Of a DNA stretch of 64,000 bases, positions 44,322-52,282 are shown piece after piece. How positions within the stretch are numbered: position 1 is the stretch's first letter; each line of letters begins with the position of its first letter. Where the stretch lies: positions 1 to 64,000 of the forward strand of contig CAYXCZ010000016.1 of NCBI GenBank assembly GCA_964463695.1, given 5' to 3'. Both the position numbers and the translations under genes were made by a program. The stretch comes from JALNZU01 sp964463695. Lineage in GTDB: Bacteria; Bacteroidota; Bacteroidia; Bacteroidales; F082. Below the pieces are notes generated by a model. That model worked only from the letters and a program-made list of their open reading frames with translations, ran no database searches and was not told the origin of the DNA.

Positions 44322-45422
44322 ATGAAAAAGATTCTCTTTATTCTTCTTATCTTACTTTTCTTAACCATTTCGACCTTTGCCACACTTTATTATCTGGCTC
44401 CTAAGCCACCTTTGTCGATTTTGGAACAATTGCACCGAACCATAGCAACAGCAAAAGAACAGGAGGCTGAAAAATATGCGCCCGGACTTATTAAAGAGGC
44501 TGAAATCTTTTTTGAAGGCGCTAAAGAAGCTCTTCAAAAGGAAAATGAAAAAACATTTTTTCTTCGCGATTACAATACCGTCATTCAACTTGTTGAAAGT
44601 GCCACTAATAAAGCCGCTGAGGCTACAAAAAAAGTAAGCGAAGACAAGCAGAACTTAAGCGAATCGTTGCAAAAAAAACTTATTGTTGTCAGCCATAAGA
44701 TTGATCATTTTGACGAAACATATGCTCATCTTCCTCTCAACAAAAAGGCCAGGAAAGATTTTACGAATGCCAAACTCAAATATCTTGAGTCAAAAAAAGC
44801 CTATGAACGTAAGGCTTATCTATTGGTTGGCAACAATTTAGACGAAGCTAATAAACTTATAAGCAAATCAGTTGATGCTGCACACGATCATCTGAGCAGT
44901 TATTTCAATGACCTGCCTTTATGGAAAAGATGGCATCAGGAAACTATAGAATGGTCGCGCAAAAATGGTGCGACGGCTATAGTTGTAGATAAATTTGCAC
45001 ACATGTGTTACGTTTATAAAGGCGGTAAAGAAATTAAACGATTCAATGCCGAATTAGGTCCAAACTGGATTGGAACAAAAAAATACAGGGGTGATAAAGC
45101 AACTCCTGAAGGTAAATATCACGTTACCAAGAAAAAAGCCGGTAGTCAAACAATATATTATAAAGCATTGCTAATCAACTATCCCAATGAAGAAGATAAA
45201 ATCAGGTACAACAAGAACGTACGCAATGGCAGCATTCCAAAACGAGGAATTGGAAATTTGATCGAGCTTCATGGAGGTGGTGGCAAAGGCATAAATTGGA
45301 CTGAAGGTTGTGTAGCCTTAACCAATGAAGATATTGATAAGTTATGGAATTACGTAAGTACCGGAACACCTATCACCATTGTAGGATCACTGCGTAGTTT
45401 ACACGAAATTAACGGACGATAA
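44322..45422 (+). CDS. L,D-transpeptidase (YkuD) with DUF4398-like helical domain
   Basis: Start chosen at ATG 44322 (MKKILFILLILLFLTI, a membrane anchor) rather than GTG 44250. The 366-residue protein has a helical segment (about 30-175) with EKYAPGLIKEAE, which aligns without gaps to the neighbouring lipoprotein over 33 residues. The C-terminal YkuD domain has IELHGGGG and the catalytic Cys in EGCVALTNEDID. YkuD enzymes make 3-3 peptidoglycan crosslinks or attach lipoproteins. Placement after the lipoprotein with a C-terminal Lys suggests the second activity here. Confidence 0.9.
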   Translation: MKKILFILLILLFLTISTFATLYYLAPKPPLSILEQLHRTIATAKEQEAEKYAPGLIKEAEIFFEGAKEALQKENEKTFFLRDYNTVIQLVESATNKAAEATKKVSEDKQNLSESLQKKLIVVSHKIDHFDETYAHLPLNKKARKDFTNAKLKYLESKKAYERKAYLLVGNNLDEANKLISKSVDAAHDHLSSYFNDLPLWKRWHQETIEWSRKNGATAIVVDKFAHMCYVYKGGKEIKRFNAELGPNWIGTKKYRGDKATPEGKYHVTKKKAGSQTIYYKALLINYPNEEDKIRYNKNVRNGSIPKRGIGNLIELHGGGGKGINWTEGCVALTNEDIDKLWNYVSTGTPITIVGSLRSLHEINGR

Positions 45423-45427
45423 TCACT

Positions 45428-46186
45428 ATGAATCAGTTAAGAAATACTTCGGGTCAATCAGAAAGTGTTAATTCCCCGATAAAAAAGCCGAAGCCAAATG
45501 CTAAAAGGGTTAGAAATGCTCGTTTCATAATTCTTATATTTGGCCTGCTTACCTCCATTATGTTGTCAGCATTTGTTATAAAAAACCAATTGATTCTTCA
45601 GGAAAAATCTCTTCTTATTTTTCATTCCAACGATCATGCAAAATCATTTGATCGCATAGCATCACGTTCTCCAAAAAAATACGATGTGTCGCTTTCAAAA
45701 GATATCGATAATACTGACAAGGCTTTAAAAGCTTTTTTACCAAAGCAAACCTATATTGTCATCAACACCACCGGAAACAATTTCAAGCTTTTTGACGCTA
45801 ATGGAAAAGCTCTCCGGGAAGGATTGGTTTCGACTGGCAGTTTTACAATACTTAAAGCGGGTGACAATCGGCAGTGGATGTTTAAAACACCCCGTGGCCA
45901 ACTAAAAATTTTAAGAAAAACCAAGGACCCTGTCTGGAAGCGACCTGACTGGGCATTTATTGAAGAAGGTCTTAAAGTTCCTTCGGCTAATCATCCATCT
46001 CGTTTTGAATATGGTACTTTAGGTGATTACAGTATGAGTTTGGGTGATGGGTACATGATTCATGGCACGCTGTACAAACGTTTTTTGGGTCTGCCAGTAA
46101 CACATGGGTGTATACGAATGGGTGATGAAGACCTGGAAGATGTTTTTAATACACTCAAAATTGGTTCAAAAGTATATATCTATTAG
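45428..46186 (+). CDS. second L,D-transpeptidase (YkuD)
   Basis: The 252-residue protein has a cytoplasmic basic N-terminus, one membrane helix (about 32-52), and a YkuD domain (about 105-252). The active-site sequences are MIHGTLYKRFLGLPVTHGCI and RMGDEDL, with the catalytic Cys in HGCIRMG. It lacks the helical domain of the first transpeptidase. The gene starts 5 bp after that one, so the two are co-expressed. Two YkuD enzymes in tandem may divide crosslinking and lipoprotein attachment. Confidence 0.92.
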   Translation: MNQLRNTSGQSESVNSPIKKPKPNAKRVRNARFIILIFGLLTSIMLSAFVIKNQLILQEKSLLIFHSNDHAKSFDRIASRSPKKYDVSLSKDIDNTDKALKAFLPKQTYIVINTTGNNFKLFDANGKALREGLVSTGSFTILKAGDNRQWMFKTPRGQLKILRKTKDPVWKRPDWAFIEEGLKVPSANHPSRFEYGTLGDYSMSLGDGYMIHGTLYKRFLGLPVTHGCIRMGDEDLEDVFNTLKIGSKVYIY

Positions 46187-46200
46187 CTTATAATGCCTTT

Positions 46201-47103
46201 ATGAATTCATTTTCACAAAAAGATAGCATCGGTCAACATACGGAAAAACAGCAAAATGCAATTTTGTGGTTTTTTTCCTGGTTTATCCGTCGTCCGGGAA
46301 TGCAGTTGTTGTTTTTGATTGTTTCAATCACTTTGCCTGCGATTATTATAGCACTAACTGTTCTCATTCCAGCCGCAGCCTTCAAGCCCATGCCAGTGAA
46401 AGCTGAATCTGATGATAAAGCTGATACTACACTAACAAAAAAGGCTGAAGCAACAGCCGACCAGCATCCACTCTATCTCAACATCCTGAATAAAGAGCAA
46501 AAACTCAGCTTTTTTCAAAACAGGCTTGAGTTGGCACGTCAAGACTCAATCTACCTTGTTCTCAACCTTCAGGATAGTATATTGGATATCGAAATAAAAG
46601 GGCTTCCTGTACAACGTTGCAAAATTCAAAGTTATAATGCCAGCAGCCGGCTGAAAGCAGCTCAGCACGAAGACTTACAAAAATGGCTTGAAACACCTTT
46701 TACTCTTCAAGGTGAGATTTCAACAATACCAAAAGTTCCAGTGTTATTAGTAGACGCACCCAAAGACACAACTGAAGCCGCTAAGCTGCCTAAAAAGCCT
46801 ATGGAACCAGAAAAAACTGCTGTTTTCTTCACACTGCTTTTCGACAAAAACCTTGTTATTGAAATAGAACAAACTGAGACTATCCTACCTGAGGAAGAAG
46901 GACTGATGCTAAATTACCAGCAACGTTTTGACTCAATATTTAGCAGAACTCTAATTCAAAAAATCACACAACCGATGCCTCAACAACTTCCAATTCACAT
47001 AAAACTGAGAATGAACGAAGGTGATGCAAGAGCTATTTACAGATCAATACCGCATTCGAAATATGCTAAACTGATCATAAACCCTCTTGATGAGTCGATG
47101 TAG
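46201..47103 (+). CDS. membrane-anchored protein of unknown function
   Basis: The 300-residue protein has a short cytoplasmic N-terminus, one membrane helix (about 35-60, then AAAFKPMPVK) and a periplasmic remainder. The segment DSIYLVLNLQDSILDIEIKG resembles the first strands of YkuD proteins, but no HGC active site follows. So it may be a degenerate or regulatory relative of the transpeptidases. The start is 14 bp after the second transpeptidase. The gap 47104-47331 shows nothing convincing. Confidence 0.7.
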   Translation: MNSFSQKDSIGQHTEKQQNAILWFFSWFIRRPGMQLLFLIVSITLPAIIIALTVLIPAAAFKPMPVKAESDDKADTTLTKKAEATADQHPLYLNILNKEQKLSFFQNRLELARQDSIYLVLNLQDSILDIEIKGLPVQRCKIQSYNASSRLKAAQHEDLQKWLETPFTLQGEISTIPKVPVLLVDAPKDTTEAAKLPKKPMEPEKTAVFFTLLFDKNLVIEIEQTETILPEEEGLMLNYQQRFDSIFSRTLIQKITQPMPQQLPIHIKLRMNEGDARAIYRSIPHSKYAKLIINPLDESM

Positions 47104-47331
47104 GATTTCTTCTTTCAAAACTGATTTTCTAAAATAAATATCATCTAAAATTTCTGAAGGTAAGTAACAGCTTGGATATGATATTAAACAAATCTGTCTT
47201 ACAGAAGTTTTTAAACTCTTGCTGTTTTTCCAAATACTATCCAAATAGCGTGTTAAAACGTAAATAATAGTACTTATTTGCTTTTATTTATCACTTGTAT
47301 TACTTTCGTGACCAAATAAAAGCAATCATTT

Positions 47332-48306
47332 GTGAAAATAAAGATCATTTTCCTGCTCCTTTTCATTGCTGCGGTTTGTTTTTCTCAACAGGAAAAGCCA
47401 AATGATTTGCCCAAAGTCAGTACAGGAAAACTGGATCATTATGATGCTTTCCCTTCAGTGAACGTTCAGCCGCGCAATGTTGATGTGTGGCTACCTGAAA
47501 GTTACGATTCATCATCCCGCTATTCTGTTATTTATTTTCACGACGGGCAGATGTTGTTTGATTCCACTTTAACCTGGAACGGTCAGGACTGGGGACTGGA
47601 TGAAACAGCAGGCAGATTGATTGCAAACAACCTGGCACGTCCGTTTATCATCGTTGCAATTTGGAATACAAAGCTGCGTCATAGTGAGTATTTTCCTCAA
47701 AAAGCTTTCACGCATTTGTCACCATCCTTTCGTGATTCTTTGCTAACCTACAGTCGTCGAAATAGTGAAACAGCATTATTTCAATCTGATATTCAATCAG
47801 ATGCTTACTTGCGTTTTGTTGTTTCAGAGCTAAAACCCTTTATTGACAAACACTATTCGACACTTCCCGATCGGGAAAGTACATTTATTGCAGGCTCGAG
47901 CATGGGTGGCTTGATCTCGATGTATGCTGTGTGTGAATATCCGGATGTTTTTGGTGGTGCAGCATGTCTTTCAACACACTGGCCCGGCATTTTCACTCTT
48001 GAAAACAATCCTGTTCCAGATGCCTTTCTGAATTACCTCAGAAATAACCTGCCTGATATAAATAATCATCGTTGGTATTTTGATCATGGTACAGAAACTC
48101 TTGATAATCTTTATGGCCACACTCAATTAAAGGTTGATAAACTATTTACTGAAAAAGGATATTCTGATAAAAATTTTATAAGTCTATGCTTCGATGGTGC
48201 CGATCATTCAGAAAAAGCATGGCGTGCGCGTATCGCCATACCATTGAAGTTTCTAATGTCTCCTATATTCACAAAAAACAACCCTGATCATGAAATCATT
48301 GAGTAA
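47332..48306 (+). CDS. secreted alpha/beta-hydrolase esterase
   Basis: The 324-residue protein starts at GTG 47332, with a signal peptide (KIKIIFLLLFIAAVCFSQ). The esterase (EstD/Fes) type is shown by RNVDVWLPESYDSSSRYSVI, FHDGQMLFD, the nucleophile Ser in IAGSSMGGLISMYA, and the catalytic His in DGADHSEKAW. It probably hydrolyses an ester in the periplasm; the substrate is not known. It overlaps the next gene by 17 bp. Confidence 0.85.
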   Translation: MKIKIIFLLLFIAAVCFSQQEKPNDLPKVSTGKLDHYDAFPSVNVQPRNVDVWLPESYDSSSRYSVIYFHDGQMLFDSTLTWNGQDWGLDETAGRLIANNLARPFIIVAIWNTKLRHSEYFPQKAFTHLSPSFRDSLLTYSRRNSETALFQSDIQSDAYLRFVVSELKPFIDKHYSTLPDRESTFIAGSSMGGLISMYAVCEYPDVFGGAACLSTHWPGIFTLENNPVPDAFLNYLRNNLPDINNHRWYFDHGTETLDNLYGHTQLKVDKLFTEKGYSDKNFISLCFDGADHSEKAWRARIAIPLKFLMSPIFTKNNPDHEIIE

Positions 48307-49549
48307 ATTATCTCTATTCATCATTATTTTAACTATTGGTTTCCTTTGTCTGTATCCCGGTAAACTAATAGCTCAAAACCACAGCACAGCACAAAGCAAT
48401 CAAGCTGAACATGGCTACTTCAATCCATGGATTGCCCGCATATCAGGAGGTACCGGCATTTTTTTGGGTGACATAAAGCAAACTCCACTACTCCCTTCCA
48501 CAACAGGAAAAAGCGAGTGGAGGTTTGGCGGATCCCTTTCGCTGGAATATCGTTTCAATCCTATAATAAGCCTTCGCGGACAATCGCTTTACACAGGCAT
48601 CGCCGGAGCAAAAACATCAGCAAACCGCTATTTTAATGCTGATCTTATTGAAGGTACTTTGGGCATTGGCTTTTACCCGGTGAATATTTTTTCAACTTCA
48701 AACGGCCGTTTTGCAGAATTTTACCTGATTGCTGGTTTTGGTGTTACAAATTTCAATTCTAAGCTCTTTGAATTATCAACTGAAAATCTGGTTTCTTCTT
48801 CAGGAGGAGGCAATGGAATTGGAATTGGAGGAATGACACTCGAACCAATACTTACAGCAGGATTCGGCGTTGATTTTCCACTTACCGGAAATTGGATGAT
48901 TAGTTTTGAAACAACTAATAAAGTATTAACAAATGATTTACTCGATCTAACAGTCTCAAACTTCAAATACGATGTCTACAACTTTACAAGCTTAGGTTTA
49001 GCCTATAGGTTTGGAATGAAGTCAGCCGGAAAAGTCACAGGAATAAAAGTAAAAGAAACAACCGCAGAGGATATCTATATTTCAACCCTGCCTGTCAATC
49101 CCGAAACACAGCCATCTATTAAAGAAGAAGTAAAAACAGAAGAATTACCACTATTAAACGCCGTAATTACAATAAAAGAAAATGAACCAGCACAAACTGT
49201 TGAAGAAAGCACAATAATTCCAACTCCATTAGTTGAAACATTGCTACCAGCAAACAATGATATAAATGATTTGAAATCAACAGGTTACAGGGTTCAAATA
49301 CTTGCTGGATCTAAAAAAATCAATTTAGAAACTCTTTCTAAGAAAACAGGTATTGCCGCTGACCTAATTTCTGAGAGTATGTATAATGGACTATTTATTT
49401 ATACAACCGGTTCATACGAACATTACGATCAAGTTGTTGAGGTTCGCAAAACGATCAGAAACAAACCAGCTACAGCTGATGCTTTTGTAGTATATTTTGA
49501 AGAAGGGCAACGTCAAAAAACGCTTCCTGTAAAACCAAAACAGAACTAG
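48290..49549 (+). CDS. outer-membrane barrel protein with C-terminal SPOR-like domain
   Basis: The 419-residue protein has a signal peptide, a beta-barrel region (about 45-245, with LEYRFNPIISLRGQSLYTG and LAYRFGMKS), and a proline- and glutamate-rich linker. A C-terminal segment of about 70 residues (GYRVQILAGSKKINLETLSK onward) fits a SPOR fold. SPOR domains bind denuded glycan strands of peptidoglycan. A barrel joined to SPOR is unusual and could anchor the outer membrane to the wall. It overlaps the esterase gene by 17 bp. Confidence 0.7.
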   Translation: MKSLSKLSLFIIILTIGFLCLYPGKLIAQNHSTAQSNQAEHGYFNPWIARISGGTGIFLGDIKQTPLLPSTTGKSEWRFGGSLSLEYRFNPIISLRGQSLYTGIAGAKTSANRYFNADLIEGTLGIGFYPVNIFSTSNGRFAEFYLIAGFGVTNFNSKLFELSTENLVSSSGGGNGIGIGGMTLEPILTAGFGVDFPLTGNWMISFETTNKVLTNDLLDLTVSNFKYDVYNFTSLGLAYRFGMKSAGKVTGIKVKETTAEDIYISTLPVNPETQPSIKEEVKTEELPLLNAVITIKENEPAQTVEESTIIPTPLVETLLPANNDINDLKSTGYRVQILAGSKKINLETLSKKTGIAADLISESMYNGLFIYTTGSYEHYDQVVEVRKTIRNKPATADAFVVYFEEGQRQKTLPVKPKQN

Positions 49550-49583
49550 TAAAAGGATGTCTTTTAGGCTAACATAAAATTAA

Positions 49584-49591
49584 TACCTTTG
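49584..49591 (+). promoter_or_regulatory. -7 box TACCTTTG before the 39-residue peptide gene
   Basis: TACCTTTG matches TAnnTTTG and lies 28 bp before the ATG at 49619, supporting expression of the small gene. Confidence 0.55.
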
Positions 49592-49618
49592 TCCAGTAAA
49601 CAGTAAGAATATCAAACC

Positions 49619-49738
49619 ATGCATAAGAGTGATTTTGATTATCAGCCCGACAAAGACGATTTACCCAAGAATATAACTTTTTGGATTATCATCTCAGCCC
49701 TTGCTGCTGCACTGTATCTGTCACAGATACTTGTATAG
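49619..49738 (+). CDS. 39-residue single-helix membrane peptide
   Basis: The ATG-to-TAG frame encodes MHKSDFDYQPDKDDLPKNIT followed by FWIIISALAAALYLSQILV. An acidic N-terminus precedes one membrane helix (about 20-38). A TAnnTTTG box lies 28 bp upstream. Position between two genes, codon pattern and topology argue it is real, but I know no family. Confidence 0.6.
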   Translation: MHKSDFDYQPDKDDLPKNITFWIIISALAAALYLSQILV

Positions 49739-49775
49739 TTTAATTCTGATAGAATTAGATAACCTTTTCAATCAT

Positions 49776-51806
49776 CTATCGAACAGTCCGAATCAATTTC
49801 CCTTTATACATCTTTTCTCCAATAGTCAGTTGATAGAAATAGATTCCTTCAGGTAGCAATGTACCCTCATTTGTTTTTCCATCCCAGCTAACGTTTTGTT
49901 CAACGCCTATCATTTGTTCTTGATTACTAAAAACTATTCTACCAGAATTATTAAAAATCTGAAGATTTACAGATCCCTTAATTGCACTCGTTTGATTTGT
50001 AAAACTAAATTCAACCCGATTACCGAAAGGATTGGGATGTACGCTTATTTGTTCATTTAATGATTCATCCAAAGAACTGATTAAATCAGAATTAACCTTC
50101 AATATCAATGTTTTTGAGCCAATAGATGATTGAACCATAACTGAATCATAAAAATAAAAATAAGCTGAAAGCGGCGTTACTCCTTGCATTAGTTCTAAGG
50201 TGACAACTAAAGAATCGCCCGAAGGAATGGTATGTGGTGAGTTAGGAAGCTGAATCGGATAAAGATAACCATCATTAGCTATATTTTCAATTTGAAAATC
50301 ATTTTGAGTGAGGTTGTATATCGTAAATTGTCTTTCATACTCAAACTGAAATACGACAGTGTCGGAGCTAAAAACCAACTGACTAAAAGGCGCTGAACCT
50401 ACAAAAAAAGTATGTGGATCAAGTTCAGCCATATAAGGATGGCGCATACTTCTGCCAGATTGGTCGGCAGCAGCAATGTAATATCTGATAGTATCGTTCC
50501 CATCATAATTCTTAATGTAGGCGCTAAAGGTATTGCCGATTGCAAGTGATAAGGATGTTTGGTAATATTCACCTCCATTGACACTATAAAAAAGCTTTAA
50601 CGAATCAGCTATAAGTTCCTGTCCGGAATGAGCCAATATTTTTGCTGTAACAGGGATTGAATCCAAGTTATTTATTTCACCATAAACCGGCCTGTGGTCA
50701 ATGAAAAGCATACCAATATCGGCAATTTCATGTGTGCGACAATGCAATGCATCGGTATCTAACCAACCGCTGTAAGTAACTCCTACAATTTCATAACCAG
50801 GCATTGCCTGCTCATAAACTGATAAGGCGGCATTGTCGTGCTGACTGCCAGTGAGTGGCACAAACACTTTATTATTTAAAATAAGCGAATTTGTGTAAGG
50901 AGTTGCGGGATTTCCTCCAGGTGTAAATACACGGTATACTTTATATGGATATCCATATGAACAATTTGTTGTAGCAAAATAATTGGCTACGGCCTCAAAA
51001 TCATTGTATCGAGAATCATTAGTCGGCACACTTCCAAGGAGAATTTTATCCGGAGCAAGGTACTTTCCCCAACAGTCGACATGCTTGATATAGTCTCCAA
51101 GAGGATCATCCATTACATCATAACGATTGACCCCTAAATAGTTAAGCATCTTTTCATCAACCTGAGCGTTTGATTGGGAATTTTCTTCATATACCAACTC
51201 AGTTGAAGCAGCCATTCCCAAACCGTCAGACATCATATTGCCTCCGGTGTGAATGACATTCATACCAAAAAGGTTGATCCCTAAATGCTGTGCTACACGG
51301 GGAGGAACATTATCGTCATTCGGGCGGGGCCTGTTGTATGGGAAATCAACGACACCGGGTTGATTTAACCCATCGAAAACAAACCATGGACCATAGTCAC
51401 GTGTCCAATATGAGTCGGAAGGAGCTATTAAAAAGCTGCAATTTGCGGTATTAATATTATTGTTGGTATACAAATTCAAAACTGTTGTTGCCTGCGAATT
51501 ACTTGTTACCAAAGTAACCACTTCAATATCCTCGGCCATTTCACGAATAAGGGAATAAGGAATGCCAAAGGTATATCGGATCAGAACTGACTGGGCAGGT
51601 TCAAATTCGCCTACCATGCGCACCGGTCCAACTGGAGGTGGAGTTTCGGTGAAATCAACATTGGAACGAACCGGAAGCAACATTTCCTCTGCGGAGAGGT
51701 AATGTAATCGTTTATAATCAGGCTGTTGTATGGTAGTTTGCTGACCGGATACCGGAGTGAAGGAAGCAAAAAAACAAAAGAGAAGGAACGGATAGGTAAA
51801 TTTCAT
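49776..51806 (-). CDS. T9SS-exported peptidylarginine-deiminase-like enzyme
   Basis: Start chosen at the ATG 51806 (MKFTYPFLLFCFFASF, signal peptide). The 676-residue protein has a PAD_porph domain. Residues matching the P. gingivalis PPAD active site are Asp137 (YWTRDYGPWF), Arg159 and Arg161 (YNRPRPND), His242 and Asp244 (KHVDCWGK), Asn306 and catalytic Cys356 (DALHCRTHE). The Asp-to-Arg spacing is the same as I recall for PPAD. An Ig-like region and a T9SS C-terminal domain (VHPNPFGNRVEFSFTN, then GIYFYQLTIG) follow. It should be exported and could deiminate arginine; free agmatine is the other candidate substrate. Confidence 0.88.
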   Translation of the reverse strand: MKFTYPFLLFCFFASFTPVSGQQTTIQQPDYKRLHYLSAEEMLLPVRSNVDFTETPPPVGPVRMVGEFEPAQSVLIRYTFGIPYSLIREMAEDIEVVTLVTSNSQATTVLNLYTNNNINTANCSFLIAPSDSYWTRDYGPWFVFDGLNQPGVVDFPYNRPRPNDDNVPPRVAQHLGINLFGMNVIHTGGNMMSDGLGMAASTELVYEENSQSNAQVDEKMLNYLGVNRYDVMDDPLGDYIKHVDCWGKYLAPDKILLGSVPTNDSRYNDFEAVANYFATTNCSYGYPYKVYRVFTPGGNPATPYTNSLILNNKVFVPLTGSQHDNAALSVYEQAMPGYEIVGVTYSGWLDTDALHCRTHEIADIGMLFIDHRPVYGEINNLDSIPVTAKILAHSGQELIADSLKLFYSVNGGEYYQTSLSLAIGNTFSAYIKNYDGNDTIRYYIAAADQSGRSMRHPYMAELDPHTFFVGSAPFSQLVFSSDTVVFQFEYERQFTIYNLTQNDFQIENIANDGYLYPIQLPNSPHTIPSGDSLVVTLELMQGVTPLSAYFYFYDSVMVQSSIGSKTLILKVNSDLISSLDESLNEQISVHPNPFGNRVEFSFTNQTSAIKGSVNLQIFNNSGRIVFSNQEQMIGVEQNVSWDGKTNEGTLLPEGIYFYQLTIGEKMYKGKLIRTVR

Positions 51807-51892
51807 AAAATTAAATTTCGATGCTTGGATTTTGCAAATCATTTAGTCCACAAAGGTAAGAAAGCTGATTTATTACCACTTAATTTTTGTTG

Positions 51893-51900
51893 TATATTTG
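51893..51900 (+). promoter_or_regulatory. -7 box TATATTTG for tatA
   Basis: TATATTTG matches TAnnTTTG and lies 25 bp before the tatA start codon (51925). Confidence 0.6.
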
Positions 51901-51924
51901 CTGCGTTTAAAAAATATAAAAATC

Positions 51925-52119
51925 ATGTTGAATTCAATATTACTCGGTGTAATCGGACCTGCTCAGGTTGTAATAATTGTTTTGGTCATTGTTTTACTTT
52001 TTGGAGGGAAAAAAATTCCGGAACTCATGCGCGGTATTGGTAAAGGAGTAAAAGAATTTAAGGATGGCATTAGCGGTGTTGACGAAAAAGATCCGAATCA
52101 AAAAGATAAAACTAATTAA
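51925..52119 (+). CDS. tatA: Sec-independent translocase subunit TatA/E
   Basis: I chose the ATG at 51925 rather than a TTG at 51898. The 64-residue protein has the TatA layout: one short membrane helix (IGPAQVVIIVLVIVLLFGG), a KKIPELMRGIGKGVKEFKDG amphipathic helix and a charged tail. TatA pores move folded proteins across the inner membrane. No tatC is in view. Confidence 0.92.
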   Translation: MLNSILLGVIGPAQVVIIVLVIVLLFGGKKIPELMRGIGKGVKEFKDGISGVDEKDPNQKDKTN

Positions 52120-52131
52120 TAATATTTTGAA

Positions 52132-52199
52132 TACAGCTTCACTTTTTACGGTCAAACACAATAGTTTGGCCACCAAAAGAGTGAGTGCTGTGTTTTAAT
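52132..52199 (+). terminator. long hairpin after tatA, probable terminator
   Basis: An inner stem GGTCAAAC/GTTTGGCC (one G-U pair) and an imperfect outer stem made from ACAGC..CAC and GTG..GCTGT lead into GTGTTTTAATTT. The hairpin lies about 15 bp after the tatA stop codon. Confidence 0.5.
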
Positions 52200-52282
52200 T
52201 TGCTGTCACTACAAACAACAATTTGTAAAAAATCCCGTTGACAAGTTGAAAGTATGAGTGTATTACAAACTAACTACGATCT

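Noticed and set aside
47044..47244. Minus-strand open frame of 66 codons between the unknown membrane protein and the esterase gene
   Set aside because: It overlaps the end of the plus-strand gene, has no recognisable domain, and I saw no promoter. It is more likely chance.
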